This document shows positions 5,236 through 7,133 of a DNA stretch of 7,133 nt, one piece after another. Below the pieces are notes generated by a model. The model did no database searches and was not told the DNA's origin. It saw nothing but the letters and a program-made list of their open reading frames with translations. Within the stretch, counting starts at the first letter, position 1. Each line of letters starts with the position of its first letter. The stretch is from positions 1 to 7,133 of the forward strand of contig CANHKJ010000155.1 in NCBI GenBank assembly GCA_947460915.1, given 5' to 3'. A program made the translations under genes and the position numbers. The DNA is from Verrucomicrobiia bacterium. GTDB lineage: Bacteria; Verrucomicrobiota; Verrucomicrobiia; Verrucomicrobiales; Akkermansiaceae.

Positions 5236-7133
<1,898 letters not shown>

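Overview
The window is a bacterial core translation/transcription locus in the classic order, all on the plus strand: tRNA-Thr(GGU) - tuf - tRNA-Trp(CCA) - secE - nusG - rplK - rplA - rplJ - rplL - rpoB, with rpoB running off the right edge. The protein details (EF-Tu with short helix connections, RpoB starting MSERLYFGKFEEVIEPPN with an Arg-rich DRRRRRRKF segment, a short single-span SecE with an insert after the Trp-Pro motif) and the mid-range GC content suggest a member of the PVC group, most likely Verrucomicrobiota. That placement comes from remembered family likeness, not from a search.

Layout. Bases 1-203 hold a probable terminator of an upstream gene, then an AT-rich block and a strong promoter (TTGACA / TAATTT) with nested inverted repeats around the -10. 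tRNA-Thr and tuf follow, then about 110 bases with two tandem stem-loops, then tRNA-Trp. secE, nusG and rplK are separated by roughly 60-80 base spacers. rplK and rplA are separated by 87 bases containing a UUCG-capped hairpin. rplA and rplJ are only 21 bases apart, whereas rplJ and rplL are 148 bases apart with two predicted stems. The 216-base rplL-rpoB spacer carries a 13-bp hairpin, a good promoter candidate and a second hairpin in the presumed rpoB leader. No gene-free stretch exceeds 300 bases.

How the genes work together. EF-Tu brings aminoacyl-tRNAs to the ribosome. L11, L1, L10 and L7/L12 build the factor-binding stalk and the L1 stalk of the large subunit. SecE is a core part of the protein export channel. 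NusG binds RNA polymerase, whose beta subunit is the last gene here. I see no mobile element, CRISPR array or foreign island, and no evidence of an undescribed system. What deserves a second look is in the regulation: reversed spacer sizes around rplJ, absence of Shine-Dalgarno sequences before every gene, an uncertain secE start, and several clean stem-loops in the spacers.
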